Positions 1 to 6,598 of a stretch of 11,577 nucleotides of DNA are shown here, one piece after another. How positions within the stretch are numbered: position 1 is the first letter of the stretch; the number at the start of each line of letters is the position of its first letter. Source of the DNA: DASSKF01 sp035690725 (lineage in GTDB: Bacteria; Actinomycetota; Actinomycetes; Actinomycetales; Dermatophilaceae); contig DASSKF010000202.1 of NCBI GenBank assembly GCA_035690725.1, forward strand, positions 1 through 11,577, given 5' to 3'. The notes beneath the pieces are model-generated. The model made no database searches, was not told where the DNA came from, and saw only the letters and a list, made by a program, of their open reading frames with translations. The position numbers were made by a program, and so were the translations under genes.

Positions 1-2
1 CG

Positions 3-320
3 GACCTCGCCGAGCCCTGGCGTCCCTCGTCCCCGCAGCCGCACCTGGACGGGATCCTCGGGAGCTGGTGGACCGAGGGGGAGGAGCTTGTCCTCGAGGT
101 GCGCGACGACCAGCTGTGGGCGCGGATGCCCGGTGGACCGAAGCTGGCCGAGACCCGGTTCGAGCCGGACGGGCTCGACCGTTTTCGCGCGGTCGAGGGT
201 CGCGAGCGTGGCGAGCTGCTCGAGGTCACCCGCGACGCCGAGGGGCGGGTCGAGCGGCTGTACTTCGCGACCTACCCGATGACGCGGCGACCCACGGCTT
301 TCGCTGACGCCGCACGCTGA
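3..320 (+). CDS. Serine hydrolase (beta-lactamase family), C-terminal tail, 5' end outside window
   Basis: An open frame enters from the left edge and ends at TGA 318-320, giving about 105 residues. It holds a short beta-rich domain with GSWWTEGEELVLEVRDDQLW, later FEPDGLDRFR, and ends with LYFATYPMTRRP. This matches, from memory, the small C-terminal lipocalin-like domain (DUF7586-type) that follows the catalytic domain in many actinobacterial serine hydrolases related to class C beta-lactamases and esterases. In those relatives the segment ends with a pattern like 'LDLATFVYTRxPYDP'. The catalytic SxxK and YxN motifs would lie upstream of base 1, so activity cannot be judged here. The family call rests on the tail alone. 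The frame is intact with no sign of decay, and no start codon is visible because the gene begins before the window. Confidence 0.65.
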   Translation, partial: DLAEPWRPSSPQPHLDGILGSWWTEGEELVLEVRDDQLWARMPGGPKLAETRFEPDGLDRFRAVEGRERGELLEVTRDAEGRVERLYFATYPMTRRPTAFADAAR

Positions 321-334
321 CGGCGAGGCGCTCT

Positions 335-356
335 CGTCGGGCGCCGACCTCCGACG
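335..356 (+). terminator. Possible stem-loop terminator after the serine hydrolase
   Basis: CGTCGG (335-340) can pair with CCGACG (351-356) around a 10-nt loop. Alternatively GTCGG (336-340) can pair with CCGAC (344-348) around GCG. The structure lies 15 nt after the stop codon. There is no T-run, which is common for actinobacterial intrinsic terminators, so this is only a candidate. Confidence 0.3.
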
Positions 357-435
357 GCGACCGGTTGACCTGCTGTCGGCTCGCCTCCACGGGACGCACC
401 ATCTGCAGCGGCCGACCCCTGTCAGTGCCCGCGGC

Positions 436-441
436 TAGTGT
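436..441 (+). promoter_or_regulatory. Candidate -10 element (TAGTGT) for the DUF222/HNH gene
   Basis: TAGTGT fits the TANNNT pattern of actinobacterial SigA -10 elements and lies 45 nt before the ATG at 487. A start site near base 448 would give a leader of about 39 nt containing the Shine-Dalgarno. No good -35 hexamer sits at 17-18 nt spacing. The element abuts the candidate LexA box at 443-458, a normal place for repressor control. Confidence 0.35.
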
Positions 442-442
442 G

Positions 443-458
443 TCGAACACCAGTCGGA
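443..458 (+). promoter_or_regulatory. Candidate LexA (SOS) box upstream of the HNH gene
   Basis: TCGAAC-ACCA-GTCGGA matches the actinobacterial/Gram-positive LexA consensus TCGAAC-N4-GTTCGA in 10 of 12 defined positions; the left half is perfect. It begins one base after a TANNNT -10 element and ends 28 nt before the ATG. From recollection, several 13E12 (DUF222/HNH) genes of Mycobacterium tuberculosis are DNA-damage-inducible with SOS boxes, so the context agrees. Two mismatches in the right half make LexA binding uncertain. Confidence 0.45.
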
Positions 459-486
459 AGCGATACTTCGTCCGGAGGTGGGGTGC

Positions 487-2286
487 ATGGCAGTGACGAC
501 GACGGGGGGCTCGGGTCTCGGCTTCGCGGAGTCGGTGTTGGAGCGGGAGCTGGACCGACTGCTGCGCGACGAGCTGGATCGCCTGTTGCCCGGTGAGGTG
601 CTGGAGCCGGCTCTGGACGGGCGGGTTCTGGACGGGCGGGCTCTGGACGGGCGGGTTCTGGACGGGCCGGAGCGGGACGAGGTGGCGCCCGGCGAGCGCG
701 AGCACGCCGCCGGCTCGGCGCCCTCGGTGGAGCTGCCCGACTCGTCGATGCCGGAGCCGGTGCGGGTGGCGTTGCGCGCGCTGCTGGTCGCGGCCGAGCC
801 GGGAGCTGTCGACGGACTGGACGGGGACGGTGCGCTGCAGCTGGTCGAGGCAGCGGGTGTGCTGCGCGGGTGGGCTGACTCGGTGATGGTGGACGGGGCG
901 CGGGTGCTGTTCGAGCAGCTCCGCACGCTCACCGGTGGCGGTCCCGCCGGGGAGGCGGACCTCCCGAGGAGCCGCCGGGAGCGGGCGCTGGCCGAGGCGC
1001 GGTCCTTGACCGTGGACGAGGTGGAGGCGGCGACCGGCGCGGGACGCACGCAGTGCCAGAAGGTCGTCGGGTTCGCGACCGCGGGCCGGGAGCGGACGGC
1101 GGCGGCACGGGAGGCGATGCGGGAGGGCCGGTGTGAGTTCTACCGAGCCCAGGTCGTCGAGCACGCGACGACCGACCTCGACCCCGACCTGGCGGACGAG
1201 GTCGCGGTGCACGTACTCGGGTGCCGCCCGGACGGCACGCCGTGGTCGCACCGGCAGTTCCGGGGCCGGCTGCGGCGCCGGGTCCTGAAGCACCAGGACC
1301 GCGAGCAGCGGGAGAAGACGCATGAGAAGGCGGTGGCCGACCGGGGCGCGTGGACCGAGCTGGCCGACGACGGCACCGGCGAGCTGAGCCTCACCGGGGA
1401 CGCCCCACGGGTGGTCGCCGCTCGGGAGCGGATCGAGGCGGTCGCCCGGGCGGTTCGCGCCCAGGGCGACGAGCGGACGCTGGACCAGCTGCGCTCCGAC
1501 GTGGCGCTGGACCTGCTCACCCACGGCGTCGTCCCGCCGGTTGCGGCGGGGGCCGACGGAGTCGGCGGACCCGCCCACGTGAGCGACTCGACGAGCGCGG
1601 ATGGTGGTGCGGTTGGTGACCCGCTGGCGGTGTACCGGGCAATCGGTGAGCTGCCGCCGGCGCAGGTGTCGCTGACCGTCCCCCTGGACACCCTGCTCGG
1701 GTTGCGGGACGGGCTCGGAGAGCTGGCCGGTTACGGGCCTGTGGATGCCCAGCAGGCCCGGCGCATCGCGTTCGCCCCGGGATCGGTCTGGTGGCGGGTC
1801 GTGACCGACCCGGTCACCGGGTGGGCGGTCGAGCGCTCCGTGAACGCCTACCGACCGGACCCCCGCATGGCAGACCAGGTGCGCACTCGAGACGGTACGA
1901 CCCGCGAACCGGGGTCGACCACGCCGGCGGGCCGGCCGACGGTGGACCTGGACCACCGCGTCCCGTACGCCAGCGACGGTGAGGGCCGCAGCGTCGGCGG
2001 GCCCACCAGCGCGGCGAACCTGTATGCGCTGACCCGGCGTGCGCACAACCGCAAGACGCGCGGGTACTGGAGCTATGAGGTGAACGCGCACGGCGTGTGC
2101 ACCTGGACCACGGCGACGGGACGCACCTACACGACGGCGCCCTGCGACTACGAGGAGCTGGCCGGGGCCGGACCGACCGGCTGCGAGGCGGAGCACCACG
2201 CGCAGCAGGACACGGACCGCGACCGGGCGCCGAGGGCGCCGAGGCCTGCCGGCGATGACGGTGATGACGGCGACCCGCCGTTCTGA
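487..2286 (+). CDS. DUF222 / HNH endonuclease-like protein (13E12 repeat family), cysteine-free HNH
   Basis: The product is 599 residues. ATG 487 is preferred over the in-frame GTG 478 because GGAGG (474-478) lies 8 nt before the ATG and overlaps the GTG. The DUF222 region spans roughly residues 89-400, including the segment from VRVALRALLV to the arginine-rich HRQFRGRLRRRVLKH stretch. It is followed by a treble-clef HNH module with DLDHRVPY at 487-494 and NLYALTRRAHNRKT at 511-524. The His-Asn/Lys core (H490, N511, H520) is kept. Family members normally carry four zinc cysteines (CxxPGC, CDxDH, LCxxHH); here those positions are T472, S477, V486 and T516, and the first H of the HH pair is A519. 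It may therefore be a metal-site variant or a non-catalytic DNA-binding form. Residues 43-60 come from a 15-bp tandem repeat. Proteins of this family are abundant in actinomycetes and poorly understood; none here is tied to a visible mobile element. A candidate SOS box lies upstream. Confidence 0.85.
   Translation: MAVTTTGGSGLGFAESVLERELDRLLRDELDRLLPGEVLEPALDGRVLDGRALDGRVLDGPERDEVAPGEREHAAGSAPSVELPDSSMPEPVRVALRALLVAAEPGAVDGLDGDGALQLVEAAGVLRGWADSVMVDGARVLFEQLRTLTGGGPAGEADLPRSRRERALAEARSLTVDEVEAATGAGRTQCQKVVGFATAGRERTAAAREAMREGRCEFYRAQVVEHATTDLDPDLADEVAVHVLGCRPDGTPWSHRQFRGRLRRRVLKHQDREQREKTHEKAVADRGAWTELADDGTGELSLTGDAPRVVAARERIEAVARAVRAQGDERTLDQLRSDVALDLLTHGVVPPVAAGADGVGGPAHVSDSTSADGGAVGDPLAVYRAIGELPPAQVSLTVPLDTLLGLRDGLGELAGYGPVDAQQARRIAFAPGSVWWRVVTDPVTGWAVERSVNAYRPDPRMADQVRTRDGTTREPGSTTPAGRPTVDLDHRVPYASDGEGRSVGGPTSAANLYALTRRAHNRKTRGYWSYEVNAHGVCTWTTATGRTYTTAPCDYEELAGAGPTGCEAEHHAQQDTDRDRAPRAPRPAGDDGDDGDPPF
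613..668 (+). repeat. 15-bp in-frame tandem repeat inside the HNH gene
   Basis: About 3.7 copies of CTGGACGGGCGGG(T/C)T begin at 613, 628, 643 and 658; the last is partial. The only changes between full copies are in the penultimate base. The period is a multiple of three, so it encodes LDGR(V/A) repeats in the linker before the DUF222 domain. The near identity of the copies suggests recent slippage expansion. Confidence 0.85.
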
Positions 2287-2287
2287 C

Positions 2288-2316
2288 CCGGCACGCCAAG
2301 CAGGAGCCGGTGTCGG
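2288..2316. terminator. Weak stem-loop between two convergent genes
   Basis: CCGGCAC (2288-2294) can pair with GTGTCGG (2310-2316) as a 7-bp stem with one G-T wobble and a 15-nt loop. It lies in the 34-bp gap between the convergent stops of the HNH gene and the unknown gene, where a bidirectional terminator would be useful. There is no T-run and the loop is long, so support is slight. Confidence 0.2.
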
Positions 2317-2320
2317 CAGC

Positions 2321-3508
2321 TCACTCGAGGAGGTCGAGCGCGGCCGACAGGAGTTCGTGCCGGAGATTGTCAGCGAGTGCTTCGTCGGCCCCGCGGGACA
2401 GGCTGGTCCACGACTCGCCGCAGGAGCTTCCGTCCGGGCGCACGGACGTCGTCCAGAGGTCTCCGTGGCGCAGGCGGCCCGGACGACGCAGCCGCGCCGT
2501 CACGGTGCCTCGGGAGGTCTCGATCCGCGCCGGCTGTCCGGCCAGGAGCCGGGCGACCGCGTCCTCGATCGACAGGTCGAGCCAGGGCGGGGGCCGCAGG
2601 TGGTGGCTCTGCGCCGGGTCGACCCGCCACGCCTCGAGACGACCGTCACGGACGAGGTCCTCGACCAGCTTCTCCGAGCCACCGATGTAGGTGCAGTCCA
2701 GGTCGATCTCCGTGGCCACGCACCAGGTCCGGTCGCGTGGCCACCAGAGGTTGGCCGTCTTCCGCTCGGAGTCGACGAAGGCCGTGGCGTGCTCCACTGC
2801 GCCCCGGTAGAGCACGTAGCTGCGCTCCGGCAGCTCGACGCGCGGCCCGTCGCGCACCCATCGAGGGACCGGGTCGGGTGGCGCCGTCACGGACCGCGCC
2901 GGGTCCGGGCGCTGCCCCCGACCGGAGTACGTCGCGGTCGACCCGCGCCGGGTCGGGGGCGCGGCGCCTGCCGGCTGGGCCGACTCGTTCGGCTCGTCGT
3001 CCGCACGGCCGAGGGGCCGGTACCAGCGCGCTCCGGCCCCCCAACCGTAGCCGTCCCACAGGCAGAACCAGCAGTCGTCCGGGGACGAGGTGTGGCGACG
3101 CAGCACGTCGGCCAGCACGGTGGCATCCGCCGCCCGCAGCGTGCCTTCCTCGGGTGCCTGAACCGTGGACACGAGCGGCAGATGGTCGCGCGACTCGGGC
3201 GCCGTGTCGTCGCATGATGCGGACGCCGCGTCGTCGCATGATGCGGACGCCGGGTCGTCGCCCGGTGGCAGCAGCGCGATCTCGTGGAACTGGGTCTCCG
3301 GGAGCATCTCGACACCGCTGCGGGCCGCGACCTCCGCCCAGCGAACGGCGCGTCCCGCCGGCCCCCGTGCCGGGTGCAGCACCCGCGCGTATGCCGGGAA
3401 GCCTCGGGGGACGACGGAGGTCACCTCGCCGGAGTGGAACGGTGCGAGCCGCCCCCGGATCCAGTCCGCCTGCTCGACATCGGTGCTCCACTCCAGGCGC
3501 GGCTCCAC
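2321..3508 (-). CDS. Protein of unknown function with FCLWDGYGW and NLWWPRDRTWCVATEID motifs
   Basis: I do not recognise a named family; similar hypothetical proteins seem to occur across actinomycetes. The GTG at 3508 is chosen because GAGGA (3520-3516) lies 7 nt upstream. An ATG at 3538 would add 10 residues but has no Shine-Dalgarno and abuts the repeat array. The 395-residue product has, in order: VPRGFPAYARVLHP near 33-46; a low-complexity segment with SASCDDAA repeats near 88-101; DDCWFCLWDGYGW near 144-156; a Pro/Arg-rich linker to about 220; YVLYRG near 231; NLWWPRDRTWCVATEID near 253-269; and DCTYIGGSEKLVEDL soon after. The last 85 or so residues (from PPPWLDLSIEDAV) look like a separate small beta-rich domain, perhaps a fusion. 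There is no signal peptide or membrane segment, so it should be cytoplasmic. It lies downstream of the MmpL gene on the same strand but is separated from it by the 26-bp repeat array. Confidence 0.75.
   Translation of the reverse strand: MEPRLEWSTDVEQADWIRGRLAPFHSGEVTSVVPRGFPAYARVLHPARGPAGRAVRWAEVAARSGVEMLPETQFHEIALLPPGDDPASASCDDAASASCDDTAPESRDHLPLVSTVQAPEEGTLRAADATVLADVLRRHTSSPDDCWFCLWDGYGWGAGARWYRPLGRADDEPNESAQPAGAAPPTRRGSTATYSGRGQRPDPARSVTAPPDPVPRWVRDGPRVELPERSYVLYRGAVEHATAFVDSERKTANLWWPRDRTWCVATEIDLDCTYIGGSEKLVEDLVRDGRLEAWRVDPAQSHHLRPPPWLDLSIEDAVARLLAGQPARIETSRGTVTARLRRPGRLRHGDLWTTSVRPDGSSCGESWTSLSRGADEALADNLRHELLSAALDLLE
3206..3261 (-). repeat. 24-bp in-frame tandem repeat in the unknown gene
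   Basis: Two copies of a 24-bp unit (3206-3229 and 3230-3253) differ only in their last base, and a third partial copy runs from 3254. On the minus strand it encodes an 8-residue repeat around SCDDAASA. Each unit contains CGCAT-G-ATGCG, a small inverted repeat. The array falls in a low-complexity linker and is likely a slippage product. Confidence 0.75.
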
Positions 3509-3539
3509 CCCTGCATCCTCGCCGAGGCCGGGCGTCATG

Positions 3540-3680
3540 TCAGCCGGTGAGCCCCGAGCGTGGCCTCAGCCGGTGTGCCCCGAGCGTGCCTCAGCCGGTG
3601 AGCCCCGAGCATGGCCTCAGCCGGTGAGCCCCGAGCGTGGCCTCAGCCGCCGAGCGTCCCGAGCGTGGCCTCAGCCGGTG
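3540..3680. repeat. Degenerate 26-bp tandem repeat array filling an intergenic region
   Basis: The unit begins TCAGCCGGTGAGCCCCGAGC and ends GTGGCC. Copies start at 3540 (26 bp), 3566 (25 bp, one G lost and one A-to-T change), 3591 (26 bp), 3617 (26 bp), 3643 (28 bp, diverged) and 3671 (first 10 bp only). Each junction can fold as GG-C-CTCA, GCCGG loop, TGAG-C-CC, an imperfect hairpin. Length changes of -1 and +2 show it is not maintained as coding sequence. It occupies the whole gap between the MmpL stop and the downstream gene; TCA 3671-3673 of the last copy is the MmpL stop codon. No unique spacers are present, so this is not CRISPR. It could act as a run of hairpins in the MmpL transcript or be one instance of a dispersed genomic repeat. 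Confidence 0.85.
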
Positions 3681-5845
3681 GCTGCCGGCTGGGCGGCGCG
3701 TCGGTGGCCGGTCTCCAGCGAGGCACCCTCGATGTCGAGGTGGGGGACCAGGCGGTCCAGCCGGCGCGGGAACCACCAGGCGGCACGCCCGAGCAGCGCC
3801 ATGGCCGCGGGGACGAGCGTCATCCGCACGACGAAGGCGTCCACCAGGACACCCACCGCGAGGGCCACCGCGATCGGCTTGATCGTCGGGTCGTCGACCG
3901 TGACGAAGGCGGCGAACACGGCCGTCATGATCACGGCGGCCGCCGAGACGACACGGGCGCCACCGCTCATGCCGGCGACGACCGACTCCCGCGGGGTGGC
4001 GCCGTGGGCGTGCTCCTCGCGCATCCCGCTGACGAGGAAGACCTCGTAGTCCATGGCCAGCCCGAACAGGACGCCGACCAGCAGGATCGGCAGCATCACC
4101 ATGACCGTGCCCGACGGTGTGACGCCGAGCAGGTCAGCCGCCCAGCCCCACTGGAAGATCGCCACGACGGTGCCGAAGCTCACGCAGGCGCTGAGCAGGA
4201 AGCCGATGACCGCCTTGACCGGCACGACGAGCGAGCGGAAGACGACCATCAGCAGGATGAGCGCCAGGCCGACGACGACCGCGAGGTAGACCGGGAGCGC
4301 CGCGGTCATCCGGTCGGTGATGTCGACGTTGAGCGCCGTCTGACCGGTGACCTGGACCGTCGCCCCGAGGTCCTCCTGCCAGCCGTCGGCGTGCTCGCGG
4401 ATGGTCGTGACGAGGTCTTCGGTGGCGGGGTCGGAGGGGCCCGACTCCGGCACGACGGTGAGCAGCCCGACGGATCCGTCCTCGTTGACGCCGCTGATCT
4501 GGGCGGCCACGACGTCGGGCAGAGCGCTCACGTCCTGCTGGACGGCCTTCGTCTCGACCGGCGCCCGGCCCGGGTCGGTCGAGACCACGACGGTGAGCGG
4601 TCCGTTCATCCCGGGCCCGAAGGCGTCGCTGATGCGGTCGTAGGCGACCCGCTGGCTGCTGCCGACCGGCGCCGACCCGTCGTCGGGCAGGCCGAGCTGC
4701 ATGTCGAGGGCAGGCAGCGCGGCCGTCCCGAGGACGAGCACGCTCACGATCGCCACCCACCACGGACGACGGGTCACCCACCGGCCCCAGCGCTCCCCGA
4801 GCGAGGCGCCGGAACGGGCCTCGTGCCGTCCGCCGGCGCGGGGCCGGAGCCGGTCGCCGGTCAGGCCGAGGACGGCCGGGAGCAGGGTGACCGCGATGAG
4901 CACCGCGGCCAGGACGGTGGCGCTGGCCCCCAGGCCCATCTGGGTGAAGATCGGGATCTGCACGATGCTCAGCGCGGCCAGGGCGATGACGACGGTGACG
5001 CCGGCGAACACGACGGCACTCCCGGCCGTGCCGACCGCCCGGCCGACCGCGTCGACCCCGGAGCGGCCGTCGGCGAGCTCGCGGCGGAAGCGCGACACGA
5101 TGAACAGGCTGTAGTCGATCCCCACGGCGAGGCCGAGCATCAGCGCCAGCAGGGGAGTGGTCGAGGAGAGCTCGGTCACGCTGCTGACGACGTAGATGCC
5201 GGCCATCCCGAAGCCGATGCCGACCACGGCGTTGAGCAGTGTCATGCCCGCGGCGAGCAGTGATGCGAAGGTCAGGGCGAGCACCGCAGCCGCGACGACG
5301 ACACCGAGGAGCTCGGTCCCGCCGATCGTCGGGGTCTGCAGGTAGACGTCACCACCGGAGGCGACCTGGAAGCCCCGCTGCTCGAGCCGCTGGGAGGTGT
5401 CCTCGAGGGCGGTGATGCTGGCGGGGTCGACCTCGGTGGCCGTCACCGCATACCGCACCTGGGTGATGGCGACCCGACCGTCGGGGGAGACCGCGTGGCT
5501 CACGGCAGGCGGCACGACCTGCGCCACCTGGGGAGCGTCCGCGAGGGCCTTGGCGTTGGCGGCGATCGCCCCCGCGACCTTCGGGTCCTGGACGGTGGTG
5601 CCCTCCGGCGCCCGGTAGACGACCTGGGCGAGGCCGCCGTCCACGTTCGACTCCGGGAAGGTCCGGGACAGCTGGTCGAGCGCGGCCTGGGCCTCGGTGC
5701 CCGGGATGGTGATCTTCGAGGTGGTCTGGTGCGGGACGAGGGCCGCCGTGGCGCCCGCCCCGACCAGGGCGAGCACCCAGACCAGCACGACCAGGAGGCG
5801 GTGGGTGTAACCGAAGCGCGCAATGCGCTCGAGCAGGCGGGCCAT
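3671..5845 (-). CDS. MmpL/RND-family membrane transporter
   Basis: The 724-residue protein has the duplicated RND layout typical of actinobacterial MmpL exporters (usually about 700-1000 residues). TM1 spans about 17-38, an extracytoplasmic loop follows to about 175, then TM2-6 run to about 330. A cytoplasmic linker precedes TM7 near 362-380, a second loop runs to about 515, and TM8-12 run to about 685. The two proton-relay motifs are present as GIDYSLF (242-248, D244/Y245) and GLAMDYEVF (595-603, D599/Y600). Such proteins use the proton motive force to export lipids, siderophores or drugs; the substrate cannot be read here. ATG 5845 has GGGAG (5856-5852) 6 nt upstream. The gene is divergent from a TetR regulator and shares an inverted-repeat operator with it, so it is probably derepressed by a ligand. 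The extreme C-terminus (GHRRAAQPAATG) runs into the repeat array, which provides the stop codon. Confidence 0.93.
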   Translation of the reverse strand: MARLLERIARFGYTHRLLVVLVWVLALVGAGATAALVPHQTTSKITIPGTEAQAALDQLSRTFPESNVDGGLAQVVYRAPEGTTVQDPKVAGAIAANAKALADAPQVAQVVPPAVSHAVSPDGRVAITQVRYAVTATEVDPASITALEDTSQRLEQRGFQVASGGDVYLQTPTIGGTELLGVVVAAAVLALTFASLLAAGMTLLNAVVGIGFGMAGIYVVSSVTELSSTTPLLALMLGLAVGIDYSLFIVSRFRRELADGRSGVDAVGRAVGTAGSAVVFAGVTVVIALAALSIVQIPIFTQMGLGASATVLAAVLIAVTLLPAVLGLTGDRLRPRAGGRHEARSGASLGERWGRWVTRRPWWVAIVSVLVLGTAALPALDMQLGLPDDGSAPVGSSQRVAYDRISDAFGPGMNGPLTVVVSTDPGRAPVETKAVQQDVSALPDVVAAQISGVNEDGSVGLLTVVPESGPSDPATEDLVTTIREHADGWQEDLGATVQVTGQTALNVDITDRMTAALPVYLAVVVGLALILLMVVFRSLVVPVKAVIGFLLSACVSFGTVVAIFQWGWAADLLGVTPSGTVMVMLPILLVGVLFGLAMDYEVFLVSGMREEHAHGATPRESVVAGMSGGARVVSAAAVIMTAVFAAFVTVDDPTIKPIAVALAVGVLVDAFVVRMTLVPAAMALLGRAAWWFPRRLDRLVPHLDIEGASLETGHRRAAQPAATG

Positions 5846-5878
5846 GGACGACTCCCGGGAGGCAGGGACTATTTCGCT

Positions 5879-5893
5879 ACGCTACGGTAGCGT
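5879..5893. promoter_or_regulatory. Perfect 15-bp inverted repeat, likely TetR operator
   Basis: ACGCTAC-G-GTAGCGT is a perfect inverted repeat with one central base. It lies between the divergent MmpL and TetR genes, as TetR operators usually do. CGCTAC also occurs directly before it (5875-5880, sharing C5880), making a partial extra half-site. The repeat covers the proposed MmpL -10 hexamer, so occupancy would block transcription. Confidence 0.65.
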
Positions 5894-5912
5894 TTCGAAA
5901 TTGAACGGCCAA
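5884..5912 (-). promoter_or_regulatory. Candidate promoter of the MmpL gene
   Basis: On the minus strand, TTGGCC (5912-5907) and TACCGT (5889-5884) are separated by 17 nt, fitting SigA-like -35 and -10 spacing. Transcription would start near 5877 and give a leader of about 30 nt with the GGGAG Shine-Dalgarno. The -10 lies inside the 15-bp inverted repeat. On the plus strand, TAGCGT (5888-5893) could serve the TetR gene, but it lacks a good -35. Confidence 0.4.
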
Positions 5913-5940
5913 ACCGGATCGCACCGGAGAACGTGCTCAG

Positions 5941-5959
5941 CGCGCGGCCGGACCGCGCG
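5941..5959 (+). repeat. GC-rich inverted repeat in the TetR gene leader
   Basis: CGCGCGG (5941-5947) and CCGCGCG (5953-5959) form a perfect 7-bp stem with a 5-nt loop, ending 38 nt before the proposed GTG start. It differs in sequence from the 5879-5893 operator. It may be a leader hairpin or chance in GC-rich sequence. Confidence 0.35.
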
Positions 5960-5997
5960 AGTGTGATGGGATGCACATCGAGGAGGTGGCCAGCGTC

Positions 5998-6594
5998 GTG
6001 AGCGAGAGCCCGGTCGGCCGGCCGAAGAGCGCCCGGCTGGATGCCGCGATCATCGACGCCGCGCTGGCCGAGGTCGCCGAGCACGGCTACGAGGGTCTCA
6101 GCATCGAACGGGTGGCCCGTCGAGCAGGGACGGCCAAGACGTCGATCTACCGCCGGTGGAAGGACAAGCCGGCACTCGTCGCCGCGGTGGCCCGGTCGCT
6201 CGTGCCCAGCGAGGACGAGCGGTCGGAGGCGGCCGCCACCGACCACGGGTCGCTGCGCGAGGACCTGCTCAGCCAGCTGCGGCTGAGCACCGCGCTGTTC
6301 ACCCCGGACCGGGTCCGGCTCGCCATCGGGGGCCTCGGCCGGTTGGGCGCCGAGCCGGAGCTGCACCGGATCGTCACCGACGAGGTGCTCGAGAGCACCA
6401 CCCGTGACTTCGCGCGCGTCCTCCAGCGCGGGCGGGACCGGGGGGAGGTCACCGCGGAGGTGGACGCGGAGCGCATCGAGCGGCTCTGCCGGGGATGGTT
6501 CCTGGAGCGGATCCTGCTGTCCCAGAACATGGCGGACCCGCGCGAGAACGAGGCCTTCGTCGACGAGGTGCTCCTGCCGCTGCTGGTGCGGTGA
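5998..6594 (+). CDS. TetR/AcrR-family transcriptional regulator
   Basis: The 198-residue product matches the usual TetR length. Residues 14-60 form the N-terminal helix-turn-helix domain, with LSIERVARRAGTAKTSIYRRW at 34-54 as the recognition motif. The remainder is an all-helical ligand and dimer domain of the common actinobacterial type (LAIGGLGRLGAEPEL near 104-118). GTG 5998 is preferred because AGGAGG (5981-5986) lies upstream, though 11 nt is a long spacing, and because relatives start close to the GRP motif. An ATG at 5971 would add 9 residues but has a weak ribosome site and would place AGGAGG inside the gene. It is divergent from the MmpL exporter with a shared operator, so its most likely role is to repress that exporter and itself until a small molecule binds. 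It converges on the LLM oxidoreductase with only 4 bp between stop codons. Confidence 0.92.
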   Translation: MSESPVGRPKSARLDAAIIDAALAEVAEHGYEGLSIERVARRAGTAKTSIYRRWKDKPALVAAVARSLVPSEDERSEAAATDHGSLREDLLSQLRLSTALFTPDRVRLAIGGLGRLGAEPELHRIVTDEVLESTTRDFARVLQRGRDRGEVTAEVDAERIERLCRGWFLERILLSQNMADPRENEAFVDEVLLPLLVR

Positions 6595-6598
6595 GCGA

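Noticed and set aside
226..2199. Long minus-strand open frame opposite the HNH gene
   Set aside because: Low-complexity Arg/Pro/Val-rich translation with no family resemblance; it is the complement of a well-supported DUF222/HNH protein.
487..2286. HNH gene as part of a phage or insertion element
   Set aside because: No integrase, transposase, terminal inverted repeats or att-like direct repeats are visible at its flanks.
3540..3680. CRISPR array
   Set aside because: The copies are directly adjacent with no unique spacers, and no cas genes are present.
3165..3680. Repetitive peptide (AGEPRAWPQP-like) readable on the plus strand through the array
   Set aside because: Unit lengths of 25, 26 and 28 bp change the frame from copy to copy, so no stable repeat protein is encoded.
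3611..5263. Plus-strand open frame of about 550 codons opposite the MmpL gene, rich in D/H/R/Q
   Set aside because: Composition is typical of an antisense frame to a hydrophobic membrane protein; the MmpL motifs are unambiguous.
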